Positions 55,181 through 64,000 of a DNA stretch of 64,000 nt are shown here, piece after piece. Source of the stretch: Anodontia alba (taxonomy: Eukaryota > Mollusca > Bivalvia > Lucinida > Lucinidae); NCBI GenBank assembly GCA_964016985.1, contig OZ024823.1, positions 126,050,924 through 126,114,923 of the forward strand, in the 5' to 3' direction. Below the pieces are notes generated by a model, which was not told where the DNA came from, ran no database searches, and saw only the letters and a program-made list of their open reading frames with translations. Each line of letters starts with the position of its first letter. The stretch's first letter is position 1. The position numbers were made by a program, and so were the translations under genes.

Positions 55181-55849
55181 AAGACACTAATGTAAAATAT
55201 CACCAAAACAGGTAACATTTGTAGGTTAAGTGACACGGAAGGCCAGTTATGACACCAGGATGGGCGGCGTTCAAACATGTACAAAGCACTATAGTGAAAC
55301 ATCGCAAAAAATAGGCACATTTCGGGTTAAAAGTACAATGAACAGCAATATCATGACACAAGAATTGGCAGGGTTCACAGCGGTACAAAACACTGTTGTG
55401 AAAAATCGCAAAAAGAGGCGTCATTTATGGATCCAAAAATACAATGAAGAGCAATCATGACACGAATTGCAAGGTTTATACAGGTACAAGGCACTATTGT
55501 GAAAAACTGCAAAAACAGGTGCCATTTGTGGGTCAAAAAATACAATGAAGAGCGATCATGACACAAGAATTGCAAGGTCCACACTGGTACAAGGCACAAT
55601 TGTGAAACATCGGAAAAAGAAACAGATGTGGGTTAAATATAATGAAGAGCAATCATGACACGAGAATGGGCAAGGTTCACACAGGTACAAAACACTATTA
55701 TGAAAAATCGCAAAAACAGGTGTCATTACATGTAGTAGGTTAAAAATAGCATGAAGACCAATCATGGCACAAAGATGGGCAATGTTTACACGGATACAAA
55801 ACACTATTGTATAACATCGCAAAAACACGTGTCATTTGTGTCAATTACC

Positions 55850-55915
55850 TGGTGTCTGGAAAGGGTTGCGGCTTGTGATTGTGGCACTCCCTGGACTTTT
55901 CGCTTACTTTTTTTT
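55850..55915 (+). mobile_element. DR350 3'-end fragment in satellite
   Basis: CCTGGTGTCTGGAAAGGGTT .. CTCCCTGGACTTTTCGC plus TTACTTTTTTT, only the last ~65 bases of the repeat. Confidence 0.7.
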
Positions 55916-55992
55916 AAATAAACAATGAAGAGCAATAATGACACAAGAATGGGCAAGGTTCACACAGGTACAATGCACTATTGTGAAAAATC

Positions 55993-56025
<33 letters not shown>

Positions 56026-56658
56026 AGGCGTTATTTGTGGACTAAAGAAATACAATGACGAGTAATCATGACAGATGAATGGGCACGGGTTACACAGGTA
56101 CAAAATACTGTTGTGAAAAATTGCAAACAACAGGCGTCATATTTGGGTCTAAAATACAATGAAGAACAATCATGACACAAGAATTGCAAGGTTCACACAG
56201 GTACAAGGCGCTGTTGTGAAAAGAAACGCAAAAAGCAAGGTGTTCTTTGTCGGTTAAATACTACAATGACACAAGAATTGCAAGGTTCACACAGGTACAA
56301 GGCACTGTTGTGAAAAATCGCAAAAATGGGTGTCATTTATGGGTTAAAATACAATGAAGAGCAATCAAAACACACGAATTGCAAGGTTCATACAGGTATA
56401 AGGCACTATTGTGAAAAATCTGAAAAAGAAGCAGGTGTCATTTGTGTGTTAAATTATACAATGAGGAGCAATCATGACGCAAGAATGGGCATGGTTCATA
56501 CAGGTACAAAACACTATTATGAAAAAGCGCAAAAACAGGTGTCATTTGTAGGTTAAAATAGAATGAACACCGATCATGGCACTAAGATGGGCAATGTTTA
56601 CACATATACAAAACACTATTGTGAAACATCGCTAAAACACGTGTCATTTGTGTCATTT

Positions 56659-56722
56659 ACCTGGTTTCTGGGAAGGGCTGCGGCTTGTGATTGTGGCACT
56701 CCTTGGACTTTTCTCTTACCCT
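56659..56722 (+). mobile_element. DR350 3'-end fragment in satellite, duplicate
   Basis: Same truncation and same neighbours (CACGTGTCATTTGTGTCA before it) as 55850-55915, so it arose by duplication of the satellite block and not by a second insertion. Confidence 0.7.
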
Positions 56723-57649
56723 TTTTTAAACAAACAATGAAGAGCAATCATGACACAAGAATGGGCAAAGTTCACACAGGTACAATGCACTATTGTGAAA
56801 AATCGCAAAAAACAGGCGCTATTTGTGGACTAAAAAATACAATGACGAGTAATCATGACACATGAATGGGCACGGTTTACACGGGTACAAAACAATATTG
56901 TGAAAAATCGCAAACAACAGGCGTCATTTTTGGATCAAAAATACAATGAAGAGCAATCATGACACAAGGATTGCAAGGTTGACACAGGTACAAGGCACTG
57001 TTGTGAAAGATCGCAAAAAAAAAATAAAAATAAAAAAAATAATAATAAAAATAATAAATAAATAAATAAAAAATAAAAAAAATAAAAATGATAATAATAA
57101 TAATAAATCAGGTGTCATTTGTCGGTTAAATAATAAAATGAAGAGGAATCATGACACACGAATTGCAAGGTTTACACAGGTACAAGGCACTGTTGTGAAA
57201 AGTCTCAAAAACGAGTGTCATTTGTGAGTTAAAAATACAAAGAGGACCAATCATGACACAAGAATGGGCACGCTTCACACAGATACTAAACACTATTGTG
57301 AAAAACAAATCGCACAAACAGATGTCATCTATGGGTTTAAAAATAAAATGAAGAACAATCATGACACAAGAGTGGGCAAGGTTCACACAGGTCCAGAGCA
57401 CTATTCTGAAAAATCGCCAAAACAGGCGTCTTTTGTAGGTTAAAAATTACATCGAAGAGCAATCCTGACACAAGAATGAGCAAGGTTCACACTGGATAAA
57501 AATACTAATGTGAAAAATTGCCAAAACAGACATTTGTAGATTAATAAATCAGTGAAGAACAATCATGACACACGAATGGTCAAGGTTTACACAGGTACAA
57601 AACACTATTGTGAACAAAAGCTCCGCAATCGAAGTCATCGTACGCCCGT

Positions 57650-58343
57650 AGCAAGTAATAAGATGTAGCACATATACTGACTGCTGTACAATTCAATACT
57701 CCGGATGTAAACTGTAAGTGGAGTTAGTTGGAAACCAAAGAAATAACAAAATTTTCAAAGGGGCCTAACTCTGCTAATATTTGGTGGACTGTAACCTAGA
57801 AACAGTATGCTGTGTTGTACACATAATGGTGTAACTATTGCCTGGTTGGATGTAAACTATAGGAGTTAGCCGGAAACGAAACTTTTACAAACATTATCAA
57901 AGGAGCATAACTCTACTATTATTTAGTACACTGTAACCTCTAAATGATATGCGCTGCTCCACACCATGGTCAAACAATAAGTGAAATTTCCGCTGGACAG
58001 GATGTAGACTGTGTAGGAGCAGTTAGCCGGACACGAACCATTAAGAAATTTTCAAAGGTCATAACTGCTAATATTTGGTGTTCTGTAACCTCGAAATAAT
58101 ATGCGCTGCTCCACATTATAGTGTAACTGTTTTCAAAATTTCAGCTTGATCAGATATAAACTATAGAAGGATTTAGCCGGAAAGGTTAACAGATTTTTCA
58201 AAGGGGCAGAGCTCTGCTAATATTTGGTGGATTGTAACCTCGAAACAATATGGGATGCTCAACATCATGGTCTAACGCTATAAATCAAGTTCCAGCTTGA
58301 TCGGATGTAAACTTGGAAGAGTTAGCCGGAAACTAAAAGTTTA
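57650..58343 (+). repeat. ~150-bp tandem array (about four units)
   Basis: Units share GGATGTAAACT, GAGTTAGCCGGAAACGAA, TTTTCAAAGGGGC, CTCTGCTAATATTTGGTGG and CTGTAACCTCGAAA, at about 57700, 57850, 58010, 58150 and 58300. Confidence 0.8.
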
Positions 58344-58628
58344 CAGACATTTTCCCATTCTCTTCGCCAGTTGTTGACTCGACTTACCAACAAATGGATG
58401 TCTGACCAGGAGTTTCCACTGGTTCGCAGATAGGTCCGTATTAGTGTAGGTCTCATATTCGAAGAAAGTCACGCGTTTTGTCTCAGAGCTCATGCTGCGC
58501 GTGGTCATCTGATGATGTATTCCGGAGTTTCCCGAAAGTTTCCGATGTTCTTCTTTCTGTGGAACCCCTCCTTCCGTAGGCGCACTGGTTTCTGTAAAGT
58601 CTAGCGACCCAACACATGGGTAATTCAA
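58344..58628 (-). CDS. Possible host exon of unknown function (low confidence)
   Basis: An open stretch of ~95 codons on the minus strand outside any array I recognise. It is hydrophilic, with an internal Met in MTTRSMSSETKRVTFFEYE and a tail QWKLLVRHPFVGKSSQQLAK. There is a weak acceptor-like AACCCTCAG just upstream (about 58633) and a donor-like TCT|GTAAAC at its end. The only start in frame at the 5' edge is not ATG, consistent with an internal exon or with chance. I recognise no family. Confidence 0.2.
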
Positions 58629-59090
58629 GCCACTGAGGGTTAATCATGGCGCCATGTCAGGAAGCAAATGGTGATAATTTTAGGGAAGTCTTTTTGACCG
58701 TCTATACAATACTTGTATATTGAGTGTACTCATTAGAATCGCATTATAGGCTATACCAATGAGTACACACTACATACAACTCCATGATTCAATAAGAAAA
58801 TTTCCCTAAATACTTGATTTCTTTAGCTATCGGAAGAATAGGGAGTCAAAAACGAGTTCGAATTATCCATGGTAAACGAGCCATTGGTGTTCGAGCTATT
58901 AGGGTTCGGATGTATTTGAAACATGTAATGATAGAAGTTATTTTCGCCAAAATAGATTATCCAGTTGAACATGTAGGTACATTGTGCTCGGTGCGCAATA
59001 CGCATGTACAACAAGAAAAATATTCGCAATAAAGATCACTTAACATAGAATATTTCCTCCCATATCATAGGGGCTGCTATTGATGGAAGT
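58629..59090. other. MITE relic and spacer
   Basis: Inverted arms GAGTGTACTCATTAGAATCG and CCAATGAGTACACAC at about 58720-58775, with flanking motifs shared with 60-240. The rest is unrecognised. Confidence 0.5.
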
Positions 59091-59092
59091 TA

Positions 59093-59386
59093 CAGTCGAC
59101 TCCCGTTATCTCGACCTCGCTTATCTCGAATAACCGCTTATCTCGAAGTGAAATTCTGGTCCCTGAGTTAACATGAAAATCTAATAACAGGTAACAAAAT
59201 ATATCTCCTCTTTTGCACAATAATTTCAATATATCTCTTTCAGGAGTCCAATTACATATTCATTTGTTAAATGTGGTTGTTCGATTTATTGTTTTCCTCA
59301 CTTCTGCAACACTGATATTTCGAGGTACAGATATCTCGAAGTGTTTCATAGAGTCCCTTGAAATCCGAGGTAACGAGAGTCGATTG
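59093..59386. mobile_element. Tigger/pogo-like MITE, copy 3
   Basis: CAGTCGACTCCCGTTATCTC at the left; GGTAACGAGAGTCGATTG at the right; TA on both sides. Part of the central hairpin is deleted. Confidence 0.8.
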
Positions 59387-59898
59387 TACTTCTGTTAAGT
59401 GTTGCCCCATTCTTCGAATAGACACTGTAGAGATTTTGTTTTTTATTTACTACTGGATGTGCGTTAAATAATTCCATTTAGACCATCCCTCTGGAACATC
59501 TGTTTAACTATTTGAAGATTTGCTGAGGCCATATCATTGCATAATAGGAGTCGAAGGAAATGCACCGCGATTAAATGGTGCTAAAATAGGCAATCGTTAT
59601 GAAAGCAGTCATGAAAATGGTTTAGTATTTCTTCCTTTATTTAGTTATACACTGAACACGTATCTAATAAATATAAAATGTCTAGTTTAAATAGCCGTTC
59701 TGCTTTAATTCGACACGCAGTCCATTTTGTATGTGTGATAAAAGTTCTCCGACATAGTATTATCTTTGACAGAAGCGACAGTCGCAACGGTTTGTTTCTG
59801 ATAATAATATTATAGCAAACTGATATCACATACTGTCGCATCATTGAAGTGAAAAAAAAAAAAAAAAAAAAAAAAAAGAAAATGAGCTTTTAATGCCA
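59387..59898. other. Unrecognised sequence
   Basis: No gene seen; A run at about 59851-59877. Confidence 0.4.
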
Positions 59899-60141
59899 GG
59901 GCCCAGTTGTTCAAAACTAACGATGTCGTTAGTTAACGATTCGTTAAAATTCACATCGAGTGATACGCAAATATACTGAAATTATTTGCTGAAAAAATGT
60001 GAGTAGCTTTTGCAGAGCAAAAGCTACTCATATTTTTTCAGCAAAAAATATCAGAATATTGTATATTGAATCCGCTAAAACAGTTAACGAAATGACCCTT
60101 CACGAGCTCGTTAAGCTAACGACGCTTTGAACAACCGGGCC
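59899..60141. mobile_element. Palindromic MITE, GGGCCC ends, copy 2
   Basis: GGGCCCAGTTGTTCAAAAC at the left; GCTTTGAACAACCGGGCC at the right; inner hairpin GAGTAGCTTTTGCA / GCAAAAGCTACTC. Inverted relative to 48463-48706. Confidence 0.8.
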
Positions 60142-60637
60142 AAGATCTTCACAAAACAACGTAAGTTTTATGAAATGTGAAGCATATGAAGCGATAGTCT
60201 GTCATCGGGGCATACAATATGCAGATAACGAATGTCCTAATCAGCCAGTACATCCGCAAATTATGTTCAATGCCTTCTTTTTTCCGCTTAACCCATTAAA
60301 GACTGAATCAACTCTCCAACACTATAAATTGGAAGAGTCTATTTTCGATTTTAGGTATGTCAGGCTATATGATGTAGATATTCATAAAGGAAAATGGCTG
60401 AACTATTGGCAACCAGTGGAGATCCTCATTAGACGCCGCGTTCTGTGGCATCTGATCTTGGTCTCCATTGTTTGCCAGTTACCTGTTTAGGGGCCCCCAG
60501 TCTTCAATAGGTTAAGCACAATTGTATTTTATGGAATGCATGAACAATATCATTGGAGAACAAATTAGACTGTGGATGCGAATCCAAACGAATCTATGCG
60601 GATGCTATTGCTTTGTGTGGGCTTTAAGCTTTGTCAC
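60142..60637. other. Unrecognised sequence with a repeat fragment
   Basis: An ATG-started open frame of 106 codons (60170-60490) has no family signature, and its end (TAGACGCCGCGTTCTGTGGC) is a dispersed repeat also present in the palindrome at 62378-62440, so it is unlikely to be a gene. Confidence 0.4.
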
Positions 60638-60830
60638 CACGCAATTTGTATTAACGCCACAATTTTAAATACACTTTTCAAACTTAAATTCCCCCAGGAA
60701 TTTCAAAGTATACTTTCTGTCCAATTCTGTCCCCTAATTAGTTGTAACGGAGATACAAGAACATATACATAAAATTCCTAGGAGAATTCAAGTTTGAATT
60801 ACAAATTGCGGCGTTATTACAAATTGCGTG
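60638..60830. mobile_element. Long inverted-repeat MITE (CACGCAATTTG ends)
   Basis: The ends CACGCAATTTGTATTAACGC and GCGTTATTACAAATTGCGTG are inverted repeats that extend inward through AATTC and AAACTTAAATTC / GAATTCAAGTTTGAA. Confidence 0.75.
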
Positions 60831-61922
60831 TTGACAAATGAGCTTGCTGACCTTTACTTTCATTGCACTGGGGAGACTGTGTAATTTAATTATAGCCTTT
60901 TCTGGACCAGTAGCATAATTCAGTCGCAGCATGAGAAAATGGTCTTTGGGGTTATACTGACCAGTGGCGTAGTCATAACGGATTTTTTTACGCACACCCA
61001 GGAATAATCTCGAGAAGATTATACCCAGAATTGCTTCCTAAATAGGGGCTACTCTGAAAGGAAAGATTTGCTCCTAGAGGTAGCAAATTCTTTTCTTTAA
61101 GAGAAGCTGTTAGTAGTAAAGAACCGTAACATTTTATAATACTTTTGCTTTATTGTAAATATTATCTTACGCATGTCACACATATGCGTAATTGCGTTAT
61201 ATTCGCTACGCCTAAGCTGACAAAGAACCTGATCAGCCAGCTGAGGATACAATCTCTAAGAACCTTTTCTATAAACTGATATGTTACACAAGTGGTATGC
61301 ATTGACTGTATTAGCGTACAGCGAAGGCCCTGATCAGACTGCTCGTGTATGCAGCCTGATTGGGGGGATGGGGGAGGGGGCACCTGCGCTGATCGCAGAT
61401 GCCCCGAAAGCCCCCTTTTCCGCTGGCGTGGTTCATTTATTTAATTGGAAACTTATTGAATGGGTACTATACTCTCTTTGAAACAGTAAATATCGACCAG
61501 CATGATCTTTGTCCACTGCACATGTCTGCATAGCCTGGCCCCACGTCCCTGAGTTTTAAACAATTTTCTAATCTAACAAAGGTATATAACCACTCCTCCT
61601 TGACTATTTTTCTACATAAATCATCTCCCTTACCTGACAGAAACTCATCCAAATAAGAGAGAAGGAAATTCTAAAAGATATAAACCATTTTATGCTGATT
61701 CAAAATCAGTTAGACGAGAGCTAGGCAAATGTCTACTGCAAATTTATAGTTTCAGAATAGTTAGCTGGCATGCTTCTTTCAGCTGGGAGCACGTAACCTG
61801 GAAATAAAAACAACGTACCGCAACGTAAGAAACGTGCCTTCGGATATGTGTACAGTCTGTTCAGAATCTTCACTGGGCGCAATTTGGATAGCCAAAGATG
61901 CAAAGTTTCTTCAAGCGGAAAA
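60831..61922. other. Spacer with hairpin relics
   Basis: A hairpin related to 53917-53982 is at about 61043-61115 (GGGCTACTCTGAAAGGAAAG .. TTCTTTTCTTTAAGAGAAGC). At 61865-61920, AGAATCTTCACTGGGCGC .. GCAAAGTTTCTTCAAGC resembles the family of 52520-52580. No gene recognised. Confidence 0.45.
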
Positions 61923-62201
61923 CATTACGAAAACATGCCCATTCAAATATATTAAAACTTTTACCACCAAAAAAATGAAAATTTTCAGATAAAAATGTTT
62001 GATATTTTTCATATTTCTGCTCAAAACATATATTGTGGGTACTCGTTAGAACCGCCTCGCCGAGGCGGTTCTAATGAGTACCCACAATATATGTTTTGAG
62101 CAGAAATAATAAAAATAATGTATACCCCTGTAAACCTCAGTTTTACAATATAAAAGTGGGGTTTAAGGGGGTTAAAATTATATAGGTATGTTTACGTGAT
62201 G
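61923..62201. mobile_element. Palindromic MITE, intact copy
   Basis: Ends CATTACGAAAACATGCCC and GGTATGTTTACGTGATG. The centre is a near-perfect palindrome, GTGGGTACTCGTTAGAACCG and its inverse, around 62035-62090. Confidence 0.8.
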
Positions 62202-62377
62202 CAAAGATTGTTCACACTGCGCGGAAGCGAAAGCTGATTTGAGTCTTCCCTGGGCGCATATATCTAAAGGTACGTTTCTCCAACGTTGAGGTAATTTGTT
62301 GATTTTGCCTTCTTGAAATGATTTTGAATATGAGCATACCATACTAACCCTAAGTATTGGGGCAGATAGGCCTGGAC

Positions 62378-62440
62378 AAACAGTGTAGACCCAGATCAGA
62401 CGCCACAGAACGCGGCGTCTGATCATGGTCTACACTGTTT
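62378..62440. repeat. ~60-bp palindrome
   Basis: Inverted arms AAACAGTGTAGACCCAGATC plus AGACGCC and GGCGTCTGATCATGGTCTAC plus ACTGTTT. One arm recurs at about 60435-60480. Confidence 0.75.
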
Positions 62441-63265
62441 GCCTCTCATTCAGCAATATTTGCATTCTTTTAGGCACATTAACTGGCAGTACAATGGTTT
62501 TGTTCAAATGTCAGGACATTACAGGGGCAGAGGGGGTCCAATAGTAAGGGTAAATACGGGTAATATTAGATATTGTAAGTTGTGTTTAGTAATGGCTAGA
62601 CATTTTTATAAGCCCCGTGTGACACGTTTAAAACTAAGTAGGATTGTGAGAACAGTGAATCAAGAATAAAACATCTTGATCGATTAGGGCAACAACCTAC
62701 GTCAGCAACAAGGTTGCGACTGTATCATTTGTTGGAATTTACGACAAAATCACGGAGAGGGCAAATGCATTGAAAAATCACTTTCTGCATAAAACATGTC
62801 CATTCTGGTACTGTCTTTCTCCAAAACTGCAACCTCTGCACACATTCCTATTATTGTAGATACTTCGACCGTCTGTCCTTATAGTCCTTAAACTGTAAGT
62901 GTTACAAAATATGTATAAGCATAAATTGTCGAAGTGTTTGAATATGCAATGCGTTTCAGAAGCCCGATTGTTCGAAAGACAAACAGTCTATAATTATAAT
63001 AGAGAATTTGGTGCCCTAAATGAATTCTGGATTTCATAAAATCATATTTCCGAAAATCTAGTTACTGGCGAAAATAAGTATCCCCATTATCGCTATGAAC
63101 TAGGATGTGAGGGATGATGATAAAGTGTTCACTAATATGAAAAACATTTGAGCCTGGTCACAGCGTTTCCTACAAGATTAACTCAACGATGCATAGAGCA
63201 TATATAATAAAGTAAATGAAAATATACATGTAAATTATGTGTTCCGTCTTAAACTTTAGCACTTT
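62441..63265. other. Unrecognised sequence
   Basis: No supported gene. Open frames are below 80 codons and lack family signatures. Confidence 0.4.
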
Positions 63266-63542
63266 CATTACGAAAACACGCCTATTCAAATGTATAGAAA
63301 ATTTCATCTCTAAAAACTGAAAATTTTCAGATAAAAAAACAGAAATTTTTCACTTTTCTGCTCAAAACATAGATTGTTGGTACTCGTTAGAACCGCCTCA
63401 GCTAGGCGGTTCTAACGAGTACCCACAATCTATATTTTGAGCAGAAATAAGAAAAATAATGTATACCCCTGTAAACCCCAGTTTTACTATATAAAAGTGG
63501 GGTTTAAGGGGGTCAAAATTATATAGGTATGTTTTCGTGATG
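63266..63542. mobile_element. Palindromic MITE, intact copy
   Basis: CATTACGAAAACACGCC at the left; GGTATGTTTTCGTGATG at the right; central palindrome GTACTCGTTAGAACCGCC / GGCGGTTCTAACGAGTACC at about 63380-63425. It serves as the reference for the interrupted copy at 4327-6732. Confidence 0.85.
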
Positions 63543-63842
63543 GTAGGCTATCAAAATCATCTGATGAAATTAGTGATATTTGTCTTCTCTTTCAGCGAAA
63601 ACAAGCCTTGACAGTTCATGGCAGTTTGAAAGAAATGTCAACTCTTATATATGTATCTTCTGTTAACAATACCAAAACTACTCTAAATCGTGTCTGCTAC
63701 ATTTACAATAGTTTTGTTTTCAGGATCTATACTTTTTGCCACTCAACCAGCAGATTAGACATGTACGTACAGTGTGTAGGTAGTAAAATAATGCTGTTGA
63801 AATGTTCTTTAGATATTTAACGTAAAAGGTAAGGCGTGCAGA
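63543..63842. other. Unrecognised sequence
   Basis: A 70-codon open frame (63608-63820) without recognisable features; nothing else seen. Confidence 0.35.
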
Positions 63843-63844
63843 TA

Positions 63845-64000
63845 CAGTCGACACTCGTTATCTCAAACTCGCTTCTCTTGAATAACCGCATATCTCGAAG
63901 TAAAAATATGGTCCCTGTTTTCTACATGGAATTATAACAACACGTAAAAAATATTGTGGAAAAGAGGAGAAATAAGAGCAATTTCACCTCTTTTCCACAA
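63845..64000. mobile_element. Tigger/pogo-like MITE, copy 4 (cut by window end)
   Basis: CAGTCGACACTCGTTATCTC after TA, followed by GAATAACCGCATATCTCGAAG and GGAAAAGAGGAGAAAT, as in copies 1-3. The right end is outside the window. Confidence 0.75.

Larger units (their letters stand above)
55181..57640 (+). repeat. ~106-bp satellite array (about 22 units)
   Basis: Units share CACAGGTACAA(G/A)(G/A)CACTATTGTG, AAAAATCGCAAAAACAGG, GTCATTTGTGGGTTAAAA and GAAGAGCAATCATGACACAA. Unit starts are spaced about 100-110 bp. Two units hold the same truncated DR350 fragment (55850, 56659), so a block of ~810 bp was duplicated. A-rich expansions occur at 55996-56024 and 57017-57110. Long minus-strand frames within it are array artefacts. 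Confidence 0.9.

Noticed and set aside
60170..60490. ATG-started 106-codon frame
   Set aside because: Its 3' end is a dispersed palindromic repeat and there is no family signature.

Overview
This window looks like a gene-poor, transposon-packed stretch of a bivalve mollusc genome. The grounds are the repeat families: elements with AGCTCACCTGAGC heads and GGCCC..CTCTTGTT tails around minisatellite cores (which I associate with clam-type genomes), DIRS, Ty3/Gypsy, LINE and mariner relics, tRNA-headed SINEs and many palindromic MITEs, with no prokaryotic gene organisation. A venerid-type clam is a guess. Many open frames use only non-ATG starts or run through minisatellites and are not genes. 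The only convincing host coding segment is a first exon at 53450-53664 (+) with the N-terminal HG motif of a DEG/ENaC (ASIC/peptide-gated) channel and a splice donor; the rest of that gene is not visible.

Region 1-31 kb is dominated by seven long elements of one architecture: hairpin head AGCTCACCTGAGC, a GTCCGTCGTC-rich leader, a 105-190 bp minisatellite core that differs between elements, and a tail with CTCAGGTGAGC, a short GGCCC palindrome and CTCTTGTT. They resemble bivalve Helentron-associated elements. They are nested: 6982-17244 (+) contains 9594-16831 (-), which contains 11093-16119 (+), which contains a 2.5-kb fold-back element (11122-13622, TSD TCAAG), whose loop holds a SINE. A broken LINE (20670-24200, TSD CAATGTTTA) and a 945-bp DNA transposon (24794-25738, TSD ATCTC) sit in the seventh element. 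More minisatellite arrays follow at 27.7-31.0 kb.

Region 31.0-45.5 kb is a DIRS-type tyrosine-recombinase retrotransposon bounded by inverted repeats (31010-31040 and 45450-45480). It carries three later insertions: a 541-bp retroposon with a 10-bp TSD, a 9.8-kb Ty3/Gypsy element (33483-43269) with two 1.4-1.5 kb LTRs, and a 0.3-kb dispersed repeat. The Gypsy copy is dead: two in-frame stops in gag, four frame errors in pol, and an integrase lost after its zinc-binding domain.

Region 45.5-64 kb is a mosaic of palindromic MITEs (at least four families with several copies each), a mariner transposase pseudogene on the minus strand, a SINE relic, microsatellites, a 2.4-kb ~106-bp satellite (55.2-57.6 kb), a second array (57.65-58.35 kb) and long anonymous stretches around the channel exon. 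The genes do not form a pathway; the interest lies in the layered history of insertions and in regulatory-looking motifs amplified inside the minisatellites.
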